From Planctomycetota bacterium (GTDB lineage: Bacteria > Planctomycetota > Planctomycetia > Pirellulales > Thermoguttaceae): a stretch of 8,712 nt of DNA. The notes beneath the pieces are model-generated. The model did not search any database and was not told the DNA's origin. It was given only the letters and a program-made list of their open reading frames with translations. The DNA lies in NCBI GenBank assembly GCA_013202535.1, contig JABMRP010000494.1, positions 1-8,712 of the forward strand. The letters run 5' to 3'. Of the stretch, positions 1 to 6,486 are shown piece by piece. Within the stretch, counting starts at the first letter, position 1. Each line of letters opens with the position of its first letter. A program made the position numbers and the translations under genes.

Positions 1-1
1 C

Positions 2-715
2 ATCGTTCCCATGACCGAGCCGGAAACGGAGCTGCTGATGGAAGCTCCGGGCGGTTTGGTCAAGGCGCGGGCGATCTGTCGCAATGGTAAGGCAGAGCGA
101 ATCACGATCACCAACGTGCCTTCGTTTGCCGACAAGCTCGCAGCGGCGCTGGAAGTGGAAGGACTCGGCACGCTCACGGTCGATACGGCCTATGGCGGCG
201 ACAGCTTCGTAATCGTCGATGCGAAAGCGTTGGGATTCGAAATCGTTCCGGACGAAGCCAGCGAGCTTGTCGCGACCGGCATGAAGGTCACGGCCGCGGC
301 TAACGAGCAGCTCGGATTCGGGCACCCCGTCCATGCCGAGTGGAAGCACATCTCGTTCTGTCAGTTCGCCGGGCCGCTTGCGGAGGAGAATGGCGAGCTG
401 GTGGGGCCGAACGCCGTGTGCGTCCGCCCCGGCAAGATCGACCGGTCGCCAACCGGCACGGGTTGTTCGGCTCGGATGGCGGTTCTGCATGCTCAGGGAC
501 GAATGCGGGTCGGGGACCGTTATCGAGCGCGATCGATCATTGGCTCCGAGTTCGAATGCGGAATCGACTCGTTGACTTCGCTGGGCAAAACGGATGCGAT
601 CGTGCCGACCGTTTCGGGCCGAGCGTGGATCACGGGAACGCATCAACTCATGCTCGACCCGGACGACCCGTGGCCCGAAGGCTATCGGATCGCCGACACG
701 TGGCCGGTCATATAG
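2..715 (+). CDS. Proline racemase / hydroxyproline epimerase-dehydratase family protein, 5' part missing
   Basis: This is the C-terminal 237 residues of a proline racemase superfamily enzyme (family length about 330-345 aa). The frame is open to the left edge, so the ATG at 11 is internal, and the first catalytic Cys region lies outside the window. Family features visible are the segment TEPETELLMEAPGGLVKARA, the NVPSFA stretch, the AYGGDSFVIVDA strand, the second active-site loop DRSPTGTGCSAR, and the C-terminal ADTW. Members interconvert or dehydrate proline and hydroxyproline stereoisomers using two active-site thiols in the cytoplasm. Here the usual second-Cys position (SPCGTG) is Thr, which in characterised members goes with trans-3-hydroxy-L-proline dehydratase rather than racemase/epimerase activity. 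A Cys occurs four residues later. Family membership is secure; the exact substrate is inferred. It converges on the minus-strand gene ending at 1097. Confidence 0.9.
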   Translation: MVPMTEPETELLMEAPGGLVKARAICRNGKAERITITNVPSFADKLAAALEVEGLGTLTVDTAYGGDSFVIVDAKALGFEIVPDEASELVATGMKVTAAANEQLGFGHPVHAEWKHISFCQFAGPLAEENGELVGPNAVCVRPGKIDRSPTGTGCSARMAVLHAQGRMRVGDRYRARSIIGSEFECGIDSLTSLGKTDAIVPTVSGRAWITGTHQLMLDPDDPWPEGYRIADTWPVI

Positions 716-1096
716 AGACGTTTCTCTTGACTTTGAAAGACGCCAAGGATGCGCCCTGTATAAACGAAGCGTGAATCTTACAAGCTGCGGGAAACAAGCA
801 CGAAGACAAAAGCCATCGGCTCCCGAACAGGACCGGCGTTGTTCGCGGTCAACCGAGGCCAACTGCATGGCCGGCTGCACGGCTACGCCGTCATGAACCA
901 GGCGCTGCGGTTGAAAACCGGCCAAATGCCGCACATCGTTTTGGACGACGGCCGAAACGTCGATCTGGCGGCGCTCACGCGGCAACGTACTGGGAGCGTC
1001 GTATGCGTAGATTGTAAAGTACGCGGAAACGATGGAAAGCGCCGAACCATCGCTGATCTTGTCGTTTAACGGCGATGATTTTCCATGCGTGCGTGT
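716..1096. other. Intergenic region between convergent genes
   Basis: This 381-base stretch lies between the stop of the proline racemase-family gene and the stop of the convergent exported-protein gene. I see no convincing terminator hairpin with a T-run and no RNA gene. A TTGACT/TTGAAA pair at 727-738 and TATAAA at 759-764 look promoter-like, but their spacing (20 bases or more) is too long for a standard sigma-70 promoter. A small open frame at 893-1069 is listed separately as doubtful. Confidence 0.6.
893..1069 (+). CDS. Doubtful small ORF, 58 aa, unrecognised
   Basis: This is an open frame from an ATG, beginning MNQALRLKTGQMPHIVLDDG and ending in TIADLVV. An in-frame TTG at 839 would add 18 residues. 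Neither start has a clear ribosome binding site. The predicted product is soluble and mixed alpha/beta in composition, with two Cys in a CVDC arrangement. I recognise no family. It could be a genuine small gene, a remnant of a longer one, or chance. It is kept only because it is the longest plausible frame in the gap. Confidence 0.15.
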   Translation: MNQALRLKTGQMPHIVLDDGRNVDLAALTRQRTGSVVCVDCKVRGNDGKRRTIADLVV

Positions 1097-1807
1097 TCAC
1101 TTGTCTTTGATTCTCCCGCCTTGCTCAACCTGTTTGGGGAACCACTCGTGATAGTGGGTCGTATGTCCGTTTGCCTTCTGCATCTTGATGAAGTCATAGG
1201 CAAGAGGCAGTTCGTAGGTGGAAAGTGTCAAGTCGGGGCCAATCCAATGCAGCATTTCCCGTGGAATGCCTCCCACCGTCTTGTCGAGTTCCTCCAACAC
1301 AACGCGATGGAGGCGGAGCCCGTCGTATTCGACCAGTTCGTGGAGCAAGCCGAACTCGGCGGCATCGGCTATCTCTCCCGAGCCCGCGGCGAGGTCAATG
1401 GCGAGGTGTTTCTTTGCCTGGTAGGCGTTGGTAACCTCGAAGATCAGCACGCTGACCCGCCCCGCGCCCTGAAGTGCGTCGTTCAGTCCGACGGTCTTCT
1501 TGTTGCCTTCATAATGCACAATGCCAAGTGGGCAGTCGTTGAAGGATCTGAAACGCAACTCTCCCTTTGCTTCAATGCCGCCGGCCATCCTACCGTAGAA
1601 AGGACTGGCCTTGCGGAGCCACTGGTCGGCCGCCTCGTCGGATTCGAACGTGGGCAATGTGCCGGCGAACGCCGAGGCCGCGGCGAACTGCAGGGCGACA
1701 GCGACAGACATCGCGAGCCGGCGCCACAAACAGCAGCGCCGCCCGGGTAACGACTCTTCGCCGGCACCATCTTGAATTCCCGCGAGGTACGCGCAGTCAA
1801 TTGTCAT
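1097..1807 (-). CDS. Exported protein of unknown function, possibly a degenerate zincin-like fold
   Basis: The product has 236 aa. The ATG at 1807 was chosen because AAGGTGG lies six bases upstream; a longer reading would start inside the neighbouring gene. After an Arg-rich stretch (GRRCCLWRR, residues 22-30), residues 31-48 form a hydrophobic segment ending in ASAFA, a typical signal peptidase I site, so the mature protein should be periplasmic or secreted. I do not recognise a named family. The helix LIFEVTNAYQ (121-130), followed by an acidic helix with LHELVEYDG (155-163), recalls the active-site helix of zincin-like metallopeptidases. The first His of HExxH is missing (FEVTN instead of HEVTH), so peptidase activity is doubtful. 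It follows the GH172 gene on the same strand after a 94-base gap that holds an inverted repeat. The ribosome binding site can fold into a small CCAC/GTGG hairpin. Confidence 0.75.
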   Translation of the reverse strand: MTIDCAYLAGIQDGAGEESLPGRRCCLWRRLAMSVAVALQFAAASAFAGTLPTFESDEAADQWLRKASPFYGRMAGGIEAKGELRFRSFNDCPLGIVHYEGNKKTVGLNDALQGAGRVSVLIFEVTNAYQAKKHLAIDLAAGSGEIADAAEFGLLHELVEYDGLRLHRVVLEELDKTVGGIPREMLHWIGPDLTLSTYELPLAYDFIKMQKANGHTTHYHEWFPKQVEQGGRIKDK

Positions 1808-1865
1808 GAGCGTCCACCTTGGTGGGCTACCTGAGCCCCGCCGACTTCGAGACCGCCGCCTGACC

Positions 1866-1897
1866 CCTTTCCGGGCGTCGACGATCCCTGGGAAAGG
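1866..1897 (-). repeat. Inverted repeat between the GH172 and exported-protein genes
   Basis: CCTTTCC (1866-1872) pairs with GGAAAGG (1891-1897). An inner GGG/CCC extends the stem with a two-base bulge, and the loop contains the palindrome CGTCGACG (1875-1882). It sits five bases past the GH172 stop on the minus-strand transcript. No T-run follows, so it is not a classical intrinsic terminator. It could stabilise the upstream mRNA end or lower expression of the downstream gene; that role is inferred. Confidence 0.45.
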
Positions 1898-1901
1898 CCA
1901 C

Positions 1902-2897
1902 TCAGTCTTTGGAATAGTAATAAACACAGTGGCGATAGGGCAACGGGCCGAGCCGCGGCCACGTCCAGGGATCCTTGGAGTAGGTCAGCACCCACCTGCA
2001 GGACTTCTTGAACGAGACGGTGTCATTCTGGCGACATCGCAAGAGTGCAATCCGGGAGCCGCCGGGGTTGACGACCTCTTGCTTGATGATGGCGCCGAAA
2101 CCATCGGATTGGGCGCCCATGAACCCCCAGGAGTATCCGTACACGTCCTCGGTGCCGAGGTAATTCAGCGTCGGTTGTTCGTCGCCGTCGAGATACAACT
2201 CCTGGTTGGCTTCGCAAATGCTTGAGCCGTTGGGATAGCTGGGCGTTTCAAATTGCAGCCAGTGGGCGACGATCGTGGCCGGCTTGTCGAGCTCGAACAC
2301 GACGTTGTTCGCTTCTTTCACCTGGAGCTCGCCGGTCTGATAAGCCGTGCGAAGGTATCCGCAATCGGCCGGAATCTCGGCGACCTCCTCCCATTGCACG
2401 TCGGCCGAACCTACCATGTTCTGATCCGAGGGGTTTTCGACCTCGAGGATCATGTGCTTTCGGAAGGGCATGGGGAGGCGAAAATTGTGCGAATTCTTCA
2501 CCTTCGAGAAGTAGACCGTGCTGAAATACTCGCTCTGGGCTTGCACGTCGGCGAGGAAGTCCATCAGGGGCATCTCGATCGACGGTTTCGCTTCCCCGTC
2601 GTAGAACACCCGGAGAATGAGCGACTGCGTGGCCGCGGAATCGAATCCGACGCCGAAGTTGGTACCGATCGCACTGAGGTGAATCATCGTCACGACGCCC
2701 GGCCCGTCGACGTCGAGGATCTTCAGCTTCGTCTTCGCATCGAGCTTCGGCAGGTCGGCCCAGAAGGCGGGGACGACGTGCGTTCTTTCGTCTTTCACCC
2801 GCGCCGTGGCCTGCCATTCGGCCGGTTCCTGCGCGCCGGCGTATAGGTTGATCGTGACGCCGAGGAGAATGCCCGCAATTATGACGTTACGTCTCAT
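1902..2897 (-). CDS. DUF2961 domain protein (glycoside hydrolase family GH172), exported
   Basis: The product has 331 aa, starting at ATG 2897 behind AGAAGGA nine bases upstream. Residues 1-22 form a signal peptide (hydrophobic core VIIAGILLGVTINLYAGA), so the enzyme should act in the periplasm or outside the cell. The rest matches DUF2961: GPGVVTMIHL (65-74), YDGE..PSIEMPLMDF (99-114), PMPFRK (142-147), YLDGDEQP (235-242), then LGTEDVYGYSWGF (247-259), whose GTED is the family's best conserved motif. It ends in a YYYSKD strand. DUF2961 proteins form double jelly-roll trimers, and characterised members act on fructofuranose or arabinofuranose linkages; most planctomycete members are untested, so the substrate is unknown. 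The length fits a single complete domain. It lies downstream of the PEP-CTERM gene and upstream of the unknown exported gene, all on the same strand. Confidence 0.88.
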   Translation of the reverse strand: MRRNVIIAGILLGVTINLYAGAQEPAEWQATARVKDERTHVVPAFWADLPKLDAKTKLKILDVDGPGVVTMIHLSAIGTNFGVGFDSAATQSLILRVFYDGEAKPSIEMPLMDFLADVQAQSEYFSTVYFSKVKNSHNFRLPMPFRKHMILEVENPSDQNMVGSADVQWEEVAEIPADCGYLRTAYQTGELQVKEANNVVFELDKPATIVAHWLQFETPSYPNGSSICEANQELYLDGDEQPTLNYLGTEDVYGYSWGFMGAQSDGFGAIIKQEVVNPGGSRIALLRCRQNDTVSFKKSCRWVLTYSKDPWTWPRLGPLPYRHCVYYYSKD

Positions 2898-3145
2898 CTT
2901 GTCGTTTCCTTCTCTAAGGGGATTCGGTTGCCCCTGACCTTGCTACAGGTACCCGAGTTCGTTTGCGCGCGGATTTTTCCCGTCGCACTACAACACGAAT
3001 CGCGGGGACATTCTTCAGGCAGGTGTGCTTCTCGGTTCGACGACATCTCGTCCGTGATTACCAACCACCGGCGGCAAGGCCGAGAGCTGGGGTGGCAGCG
3101 GGTGACCGTCGCCCCAGTTGAAGGGACGCGGCCAAGCTCCTTCCG

Positions 3146-3177
3146 CCACGAACCGGATCGTTCCGGCGAATCGGTGG
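3146..3177 (-). repeat. Hairpin-forming sequence downstream of the PEP-CTERM gene
   Basis: CCGGA (3153-3157) and TCCGG (3162-3166) form a perfect stem, and outer CCAC (3146-3149) pairs with GTGG (3174-3177) around small bulges. It begins nine bases after the PEP-CTERM stop on the minus strand. There is no T-run, so an intrinsic terminator is not supported. The rest of the 288-base gap to the GH172 gene holds no gene I would call; the GH172 ribosome binding site is at its far end. Confidence 0.35.
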
Positions 3178-3185
3178 GTTCGTTC

Positions 3186-3917
3186 CTATTTTCGCTTCCG
3201 CCGCCAGGCGACAAGGGCCAGGCTCAGCAGGCCGGCGCCCAACAGCCCCAACGTCGAGGGCTCCGGAACCGCGGATGAATCCGCATCAAAAATCAGCGTC
3301 GGCCGCGCCGCTACGCCGCCATAGCTCGGGTTATCCCAAGTCCTTTGCAGGGCTTCGATGTAGGTGCCGTTGCTTTCTCCCACGGGGTTCATCATCCACA
3401 TTTTGGCTTCCCCGGCGTCGAGCCAGTCTTGCATCGTCTCCTCGGGTATGGTGATCGACCCGAGCGCTCCAAAAGCGACCGGACTGGTGAGCGTGCCAAC
3501 CGTGGCACCCGGAGCACCCCAAGTGAGATCGGTCAGCGGCGTAGCGCCGGGCAACGTGATGTTCAGCGGGGCCGACGCGCTCGGCGTGAGGGCAGAGCCG
3601 CCGAGCGTCAATGTAGCATCGCCGTTCGCCGTGGTCAGCCCCTGGGCGATCACCTCAGCCAGCGAGAACGTGAGTTGGTCACGTTCCAGGTTGCCTCCGT
3701 TCTGCCCGGTTTTCAGCCCGCCATCGGGATACGGCTGGATGTGCGTCCCATAGTTGATGTACCGGCAGGCCTCCATGTCGTAGCTCGTCGTGGAGCTACC
3801 CCATCCTTGAGCGGAGAGGTCCTCTTGATACCTGAGCGTGATGGTGGCGGCATCGGCCACCGCCGTGAGCGCCGGCGCGGCCGCCAAACACAATGCAACA
3901 ATAATTGCTCTCGACAT
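3186..3917 (-). CDS. PEP-CTERM sorting-domain exported protein
   Basis: The product has 243 aa. The ATG at 3917 was chosen because AAAGGGA lies seven bases upstream and the signal peptide begins right after it (residues 2-24, ending ADA-AT). The mature part is rich in Thr, Ser, Gly and Pro with alternating beta-strand patterns, as in a surface beta-sandwich. The end, GTYIEALQRTW..PSYGGVAARPTLIFD, resembles the last strands of DNRLRE-type stalk domains, but weakly. The last 28 residues are a textbook PEP-CTERM signal: VPEPST (217-222), a hydrophobic helix of about 17 residues, then RRKRK. Such proteins are exported, recognised by an exosortase, cleaved and often left on the surface or in the matrix. 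No exosortase gene is in this window. The gene lies downstream of the sigma/FecR pair, suggesting surface use under their control (inference). Confidence 0.88.
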   Translation of the reverse strand: MSRAIIVALCLAAAPALTAVADAATITLRYQEDLSAQGWGSSTTSYDMEACRYINYGTHIQPYPDGGLKTGQNGGNLERDQLTFSLAEVIAQGLTTANGDATLTLGGSALTPSASAPLNITLPGATPLTDLTWGAPGATVGTLTSPVAFGALGSITIPEETMQDWLDAGEAKMWMMNPVGESNGTYIEALQRTWDNPSYGGVAARPTLIFDADSSAVPEPSTLGLLGAGLLSLALVAWRRKRK

Positions 3918-3960
3918 GACTAATTCCCTTTCAGAATGGGCCCGATTCAGGTTCGCCGGC

Positions 3961-3989
3961 ATTCGCCTGGCTACCTATCGGGCTGTCAA
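3961..3989 (-). promoter_or_regulatory. Possible sigma-70 promoter of the PEP-CTERM gene
   Basis: On the minus strand a perfect TTGACA (3989-3984) is followed, after 17 bases, by GCGAAT (3966-3961), which matches only the last three bases of a TATAAT box. The start of transcription would fall about 35 bases before the ribosome binding site of the PEP-CTERM gene. The weak -10 box leaves this uncertain; an ECF-type promoter elsewhere in the gap is equally possible. Confidence 0.25.
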
Positions 3990-4136
3990 CACGCACTTCA
4001 ACGTTCATGCGTTGCAGATCGCCTGAAACATTGGTTGATCATGAACGTCGATAACTGTTCGTTGTCTCCAACACTTCTTGTGGCCTGTCGCGCGTTTGCG
4101 GATGTTTATCGCAGGCCATGCGGCAGGCCGACGGCC

Positions 4137-4193
4137 CTAAGAGGCGACACCTCTCTTTCTTGTTGTTACGGTCGCGGCAAGTCCGCCTTTCAT
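4137..4193 (-). CDS. Possible 18-codon ORF with a good ribosome binding site
   Basis: An ATG at 4193 is preceded by AAAGGA nine bases upstream and opens a short frame, MKGGLAATVTTRKRGVAS, ending at TAG. The peptide is basic with no membrane segment. It could be a leader peptide, the stub of a decayed gene, or chance. The ribosome binding site is the main argument for translation; nothing else supports a function. Confidence 0.2.
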   Translation of the reverse strand: MKGGLAATVTTRKRGVAS

Positions 4194-4263
4194 CTCAAGG
4201 GTTCCTTTCTCGTGTGGTCGAAACCGCGATCTTGTTGGGGGGTGATCGGTTCACTGCAGGTGC

Positions 4264-5892
4264 TTAATCCGTGTTGGCGGCCGGCGGATCGGCTGCCGAC
4301 ACCCTGAGGGTCGCCGAGATATTGACGTGGTCGAGCGAGCTTAGGTAGCCGTCGCCGCCGTGGTATTCCCGATTGTGGAAGACCACGTGGTTATGGTTCC
4401 AGCTTCCCGACACTTTGGCCGTGACCGACGCCGTTTGGGAAGGGTCCCCGGCGTTGGTCACGCGGAAGGAGACGGTATCTCCGCCGTCCATGATTTCAAA
4501 GCGGTAGCTTTCCCCCTCGCGGATGCGCAGCTTGCCGGTCCTCTTGACGAAGTCGAGCAAGAACCCGTTGCCCAGGTACTGGATATCGAGAAAGTCGAGC
4601 CCCGCGTAGCAGAAAAACGCCAGGCCGCCCGTTGCCTGTCCGTAACGGCCGGCCGGCTCTCCGGTGCTGTGGATGGTGACGGTCATGATATCCATGTTCG
4701 GCATCTCGCCCGAGGTGACGAAGGTCCACTGCCCGGTGATCTTCACGGCGTCGTGGACCCGCGGGGAGTACTGGCTCTTGGTGATCAGCATGCCCCGGTT
4801 GGCCAACTCCACCCGCCCGTTTTGCTGCACGACCGCCGCCTTACCCCAGGGGTTCGACGTATCGACCAGCCACTTGGCGGGATCGACCGCATCCTCGTCG
4901 AAGTTGTCGGCCAGCAGCAACGTTTCCCGGGGGCGTTCGGGGACGGGCAGCGTACGCGCGAACCGCTCTTCCCTCCCGGTCGCCGGCTCGCCGAGTATGA
5001 ATTGGGAGGACTTCGCATCGAAACTGGCCGCCTGGCCTTCCCGCAGGATCGGTGCCTCGGCGTCACGGTCCTGGGCGACCCGCGACGTCAACCGCACGGC
5101 GCCCACGAAAACCTCGACCTCGGTTCGGTGCTCGTCGGCAACCTCGACGCCGAACTCCGTTCCCAGGTCGGCGACGCTGACCGTGGGCGTGCGGATGACA
5201 AATCCCCGGGATTCCTTGGTGGCGGCCGTGGCCGTCAACTTGCCCACGCGCAGAAAACCGCCGTTGGCGGAATCGATCTCGTACGCGGCGGGACCCTCCA
5301 GGATAACCTTGGCGCCGACGTCGTAGGTGATCTCCACGAGGCCCGATAGCAGATCGAGCCGTTTTCCGGTAGGCAGTTGCCAGCCGACCGCGGGGGCCAT
5401 GTTTGGATCGGCCCACTGCGCATCGTCGGTGCCCGTCAGATGCGCCACGAAGGTCGGTTTCGCCGATGGCCCGAGGAGGGGGTCTGGATTCGATCCGCGG
5501 GGAACCACCATCACGGCCAACAACGTCAGCAGCGATCCCAGCAGAACCGACGCGATCAGATAGGAGAGCGGGATCGGCCGAGAGAAAAAGTCGCCGGCTC
5601 CCCGCAACGCATCGCCGATGACACCGAGAACCGGGAACTGCGTGCCTGACGGTGGCGTTCCGTCCCCCGAAGGCGCGGCGCCGTCGGCCGTACGACTTCG
5701 GAACTGACGCATCAACCACCCGTTCATCCGCATATAAATCGCGTAAGACAGCCGCGCCTCTTCGCTGTCCTGAAGAATCGCCTCAAGGCGGGCGTGTTGC
5801 TCATCGGTGAGCGTCCCGTCGCACATCGCCGACGCAAGCTGTCGCAGTTCGTTCCGGTCTTTGGCCGAAGACGGTTCGTAAGGCTCGCTCAC
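4264..5892 (-). CDS. FecR-domain membrane protein with a LamG-like C-terminal domain
   Basis: The product has 542 aa. The GTG at 5892 overlaps the sigma-factor stop as GTGA and has GGAG ten bases upstream; upstream extensions would lie inside the sigma gene. Residues 12-65 are a cytoplasmic helical segment (ELRQLASAMCDGTLTDEQHA) typical of the N-terminus of planctomycete anti-sigma/FecR proteins. Residues 66-105 are a Ser/Gly/Pro linker, and 108-131 one membrane helix. Residues 175-270 are a FecR domain (DVGAKVILEGPAAYEI, GFVIRTPTVSVADLGTEFGVEV). Residues 325-530 read as a jelly-roll of the LamG/concanavalin type, beginning LLLADNFDEDAVDPAKW. This architecture suggests the protein senses a surface glycan or ligand outside and holds or releases the ECF sigma factor inside; the ligand is unknown. 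There is no sign of truncation. Confidence 0.87.
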   Translation of the reverse strand: MSEPYEPSSAKDRNELRQLASAMCDGTLTDEQHARLEAILQDSEEARLSYAIYMRMNGWLMRQFRSRTADGAAPSGDGTPPSGTQFPVLGVIGDALRGAGDFFSRPIPLSYLIASVLLGSLLTLLAVMVVPRGSNPDPLLGPSAKPTFVAHLTGTDDAQWADPNMAPAVGWQLPTGKRLDLLSGLVEITYDVGAKVILEGPAAYEIDSANGGFLRVGKLTATAATKESRGFVIRTPTVSVADLGTEFGVEVADEHRTEVEVFVGAVRLTSRVAQDRDAEAPILREGQAASFDAKSSQFILGEPATGREERFARTLPVPERPRETLLLADNFDEDAVDPAKWLVDTSNPWGKAAVVQQNGRVELANRGMLITKSQYSPRVHDAVKITGQWTFVTSGEMPNMDIMTVTIHSTGEPAGRYGQATGGLAFFCYAGLDFLDIQYLGNGFLLDFVKRTGKLRIREGESYRFEIMDGGDTVSFRVTNAGDPSQTASVTAKVSGSWNHNHVVFHNREYHGGDGYLSSLDHVNISATLRVSAADPPAANTD

Positions 5893-6422
5893 GGCATCTG
5901 TTCTCCGGGTTGCTTGAGTTCGATGCACTGATACAACTCCCGGCGAACCCGTTCCAGGCGTTTGTACAACGTCTGAGGGGGCAGCGACATGCTCGCCGCC
6001 ATGTCCTTGATCGAACATTCACCTGAATAGCATTTCTCGACCAACGCTCGCTTCGCAGGGGGAAGTCCCTCCACGCACCCGCCGAGTGCGTCCAGGCGGG
6101 CGTCGATCACCTCCGCTGCCTTGAACTGCGTCTCGGAAATCGTCGCCAGCAACGCATCGCTGAGCAATCGATCCCGGTGCCGCTGTTGGCGGGCAAACGT
6201 GCGAACTTCGTTCAGCGCCACGGCGCAGGCCCAGGGCATGAACGGGCGCTGTGCGTCGTACTTCTCCCAGTTCTGCAAGAGCTGCAACGAGGTTTGCTGG
6301 AACAACTCGCCGACGTCCTGAGCATTCGGCACCAGGGATGCGATATAGGTGTAGAGGTGATCCTGACAGCGCACGAACTGCTCATCGAATAGTCGACGAC
6401 TCTCGTGGCCGTTGCGTGCCAT
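5889..6422 (-). CDS. ECF-type RNA polymerase sigma factor, Rhodopirellula/Verrucomicrobium family
   Basis: The product has 177 aa, starting MARNGHESRRLF at ATG 6422. Longer readings (ATG 6461 or 6500) add a Cys/Trp-rich tail unlike the family. Region 2 spans about residues 14-80 (HLYTYIASLVPNAQDVGELFQQTSLQLLQNW, then PFMPWACAVALNEVRTFARQQ). Region 4 spans about 110-167, with the -35-binding helix-turn-helix in CSIKDMAASMSLPPQTLYKRL (136-156). The pattern matches the sigma-70 subfamily TIGR02989. It directs RNA polymerase to a small promoter set, probably under control of the membrane protein encoded next, to which it is joined by a GTGA overlap. Its own ribosome binding site is weak, and a small ORF with a strong site overlaps its start. 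Target promoters cannot be deduced here. Confidence 0.9.
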   Translation of the reverse strand: MARNGHESRRLFDEQFVRCQDHLYTYIASLVPNAQDVGELFQQTSLQLLQNWEKYDAQRPFMPWACAVALNEVRTFARQQRHRDRLLSDALLATISETQFKAAEVIDARLDALGGCVEGLPPAKRALVEKCYSGECSIKDMAASMSLPPQTLYKRLERVRRELYQCIELKQPGEQMP

Positions 6423-6486
6423 GCTCGTTGCCGTGCTTAGGGATATAAAACTTACCGCCATTACGGGGGATATGCACCACTCGCAT
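6382..6486 (-). CDS. Possible 34-aa upstream ORF overlapping the sigma-factor start
   Basis: An ATG at 6486 follows GGGAGG (6493-6498) with a six-base spacing, the best ribosome binding site near the sigma gene. It encodes a basic peptide beginning MRVVHIPRNGGKFYIPKHGN and stops inside the sigma coding region, overlapping it by 41 bases in another frame. The same frame further upstream repeats the peptide RNGGK. It could be a translated leader that governs sigma-factor translation, or a decoy. No homologous family is known to me. Confidence 0.3.
   Translation of the reverse strand: MRVVHIPRNGGKFYIPKHGNEHGTQRPRESSTIR

Larger units (their letters stand above)
3918..4263. other. 346-base intergenic region upstream of the PEP-CTERM gene
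   Basis: This gap separates the FecR/LamG gene from the PEP-CTERM gene, both on the minus strand. It is long enough to hold a promoter of its own. It contains the candidate promoter at 3961-3989, a possible 18-codon ORF at 4137-4193, and a five-base inverted repeat AGAGG/CCTCT at 4140-4154, too short to call a terminator. Nothing else was recognised. Confidence 0.5.

Noticed and set aside
727..764. TTGACT/TTGAAA and TATAAA considered as a plus-strand promoter.
   Set aside because: The spacing is 20 or 26 bases and only a doubtful ORF lies downstream.
3017..3185. An open frame continuing in the PEP-CTERM frame past its TAG stop, protein-like (contains AEGAWPRPFNWGDGHPLPPQ).
   Set aside because: It has no start codon, the PEP-CTERM protein ends exactly as the family should, and another frame is open over the same bases. 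Chance or an old remnant is more likely than readthrough.
4140..4154. AGAGG/CCTCT inverted repeat followed by a short pyrimidine stretch, considered as a terminator.
   Set aside because: The stem is only five bases, the tract is CTTTCTT rather than a T-run, and no gene on the plus strand ends there.
4360..5349. Long plus-strand open frame of over 300 codons inside the FecR gene.
   Set aside because: It is antisense to a clearly recognised protein; long antisense frames are common in GC-rich genes, and its sequence is His/Arg/Gly-rich with no family features.
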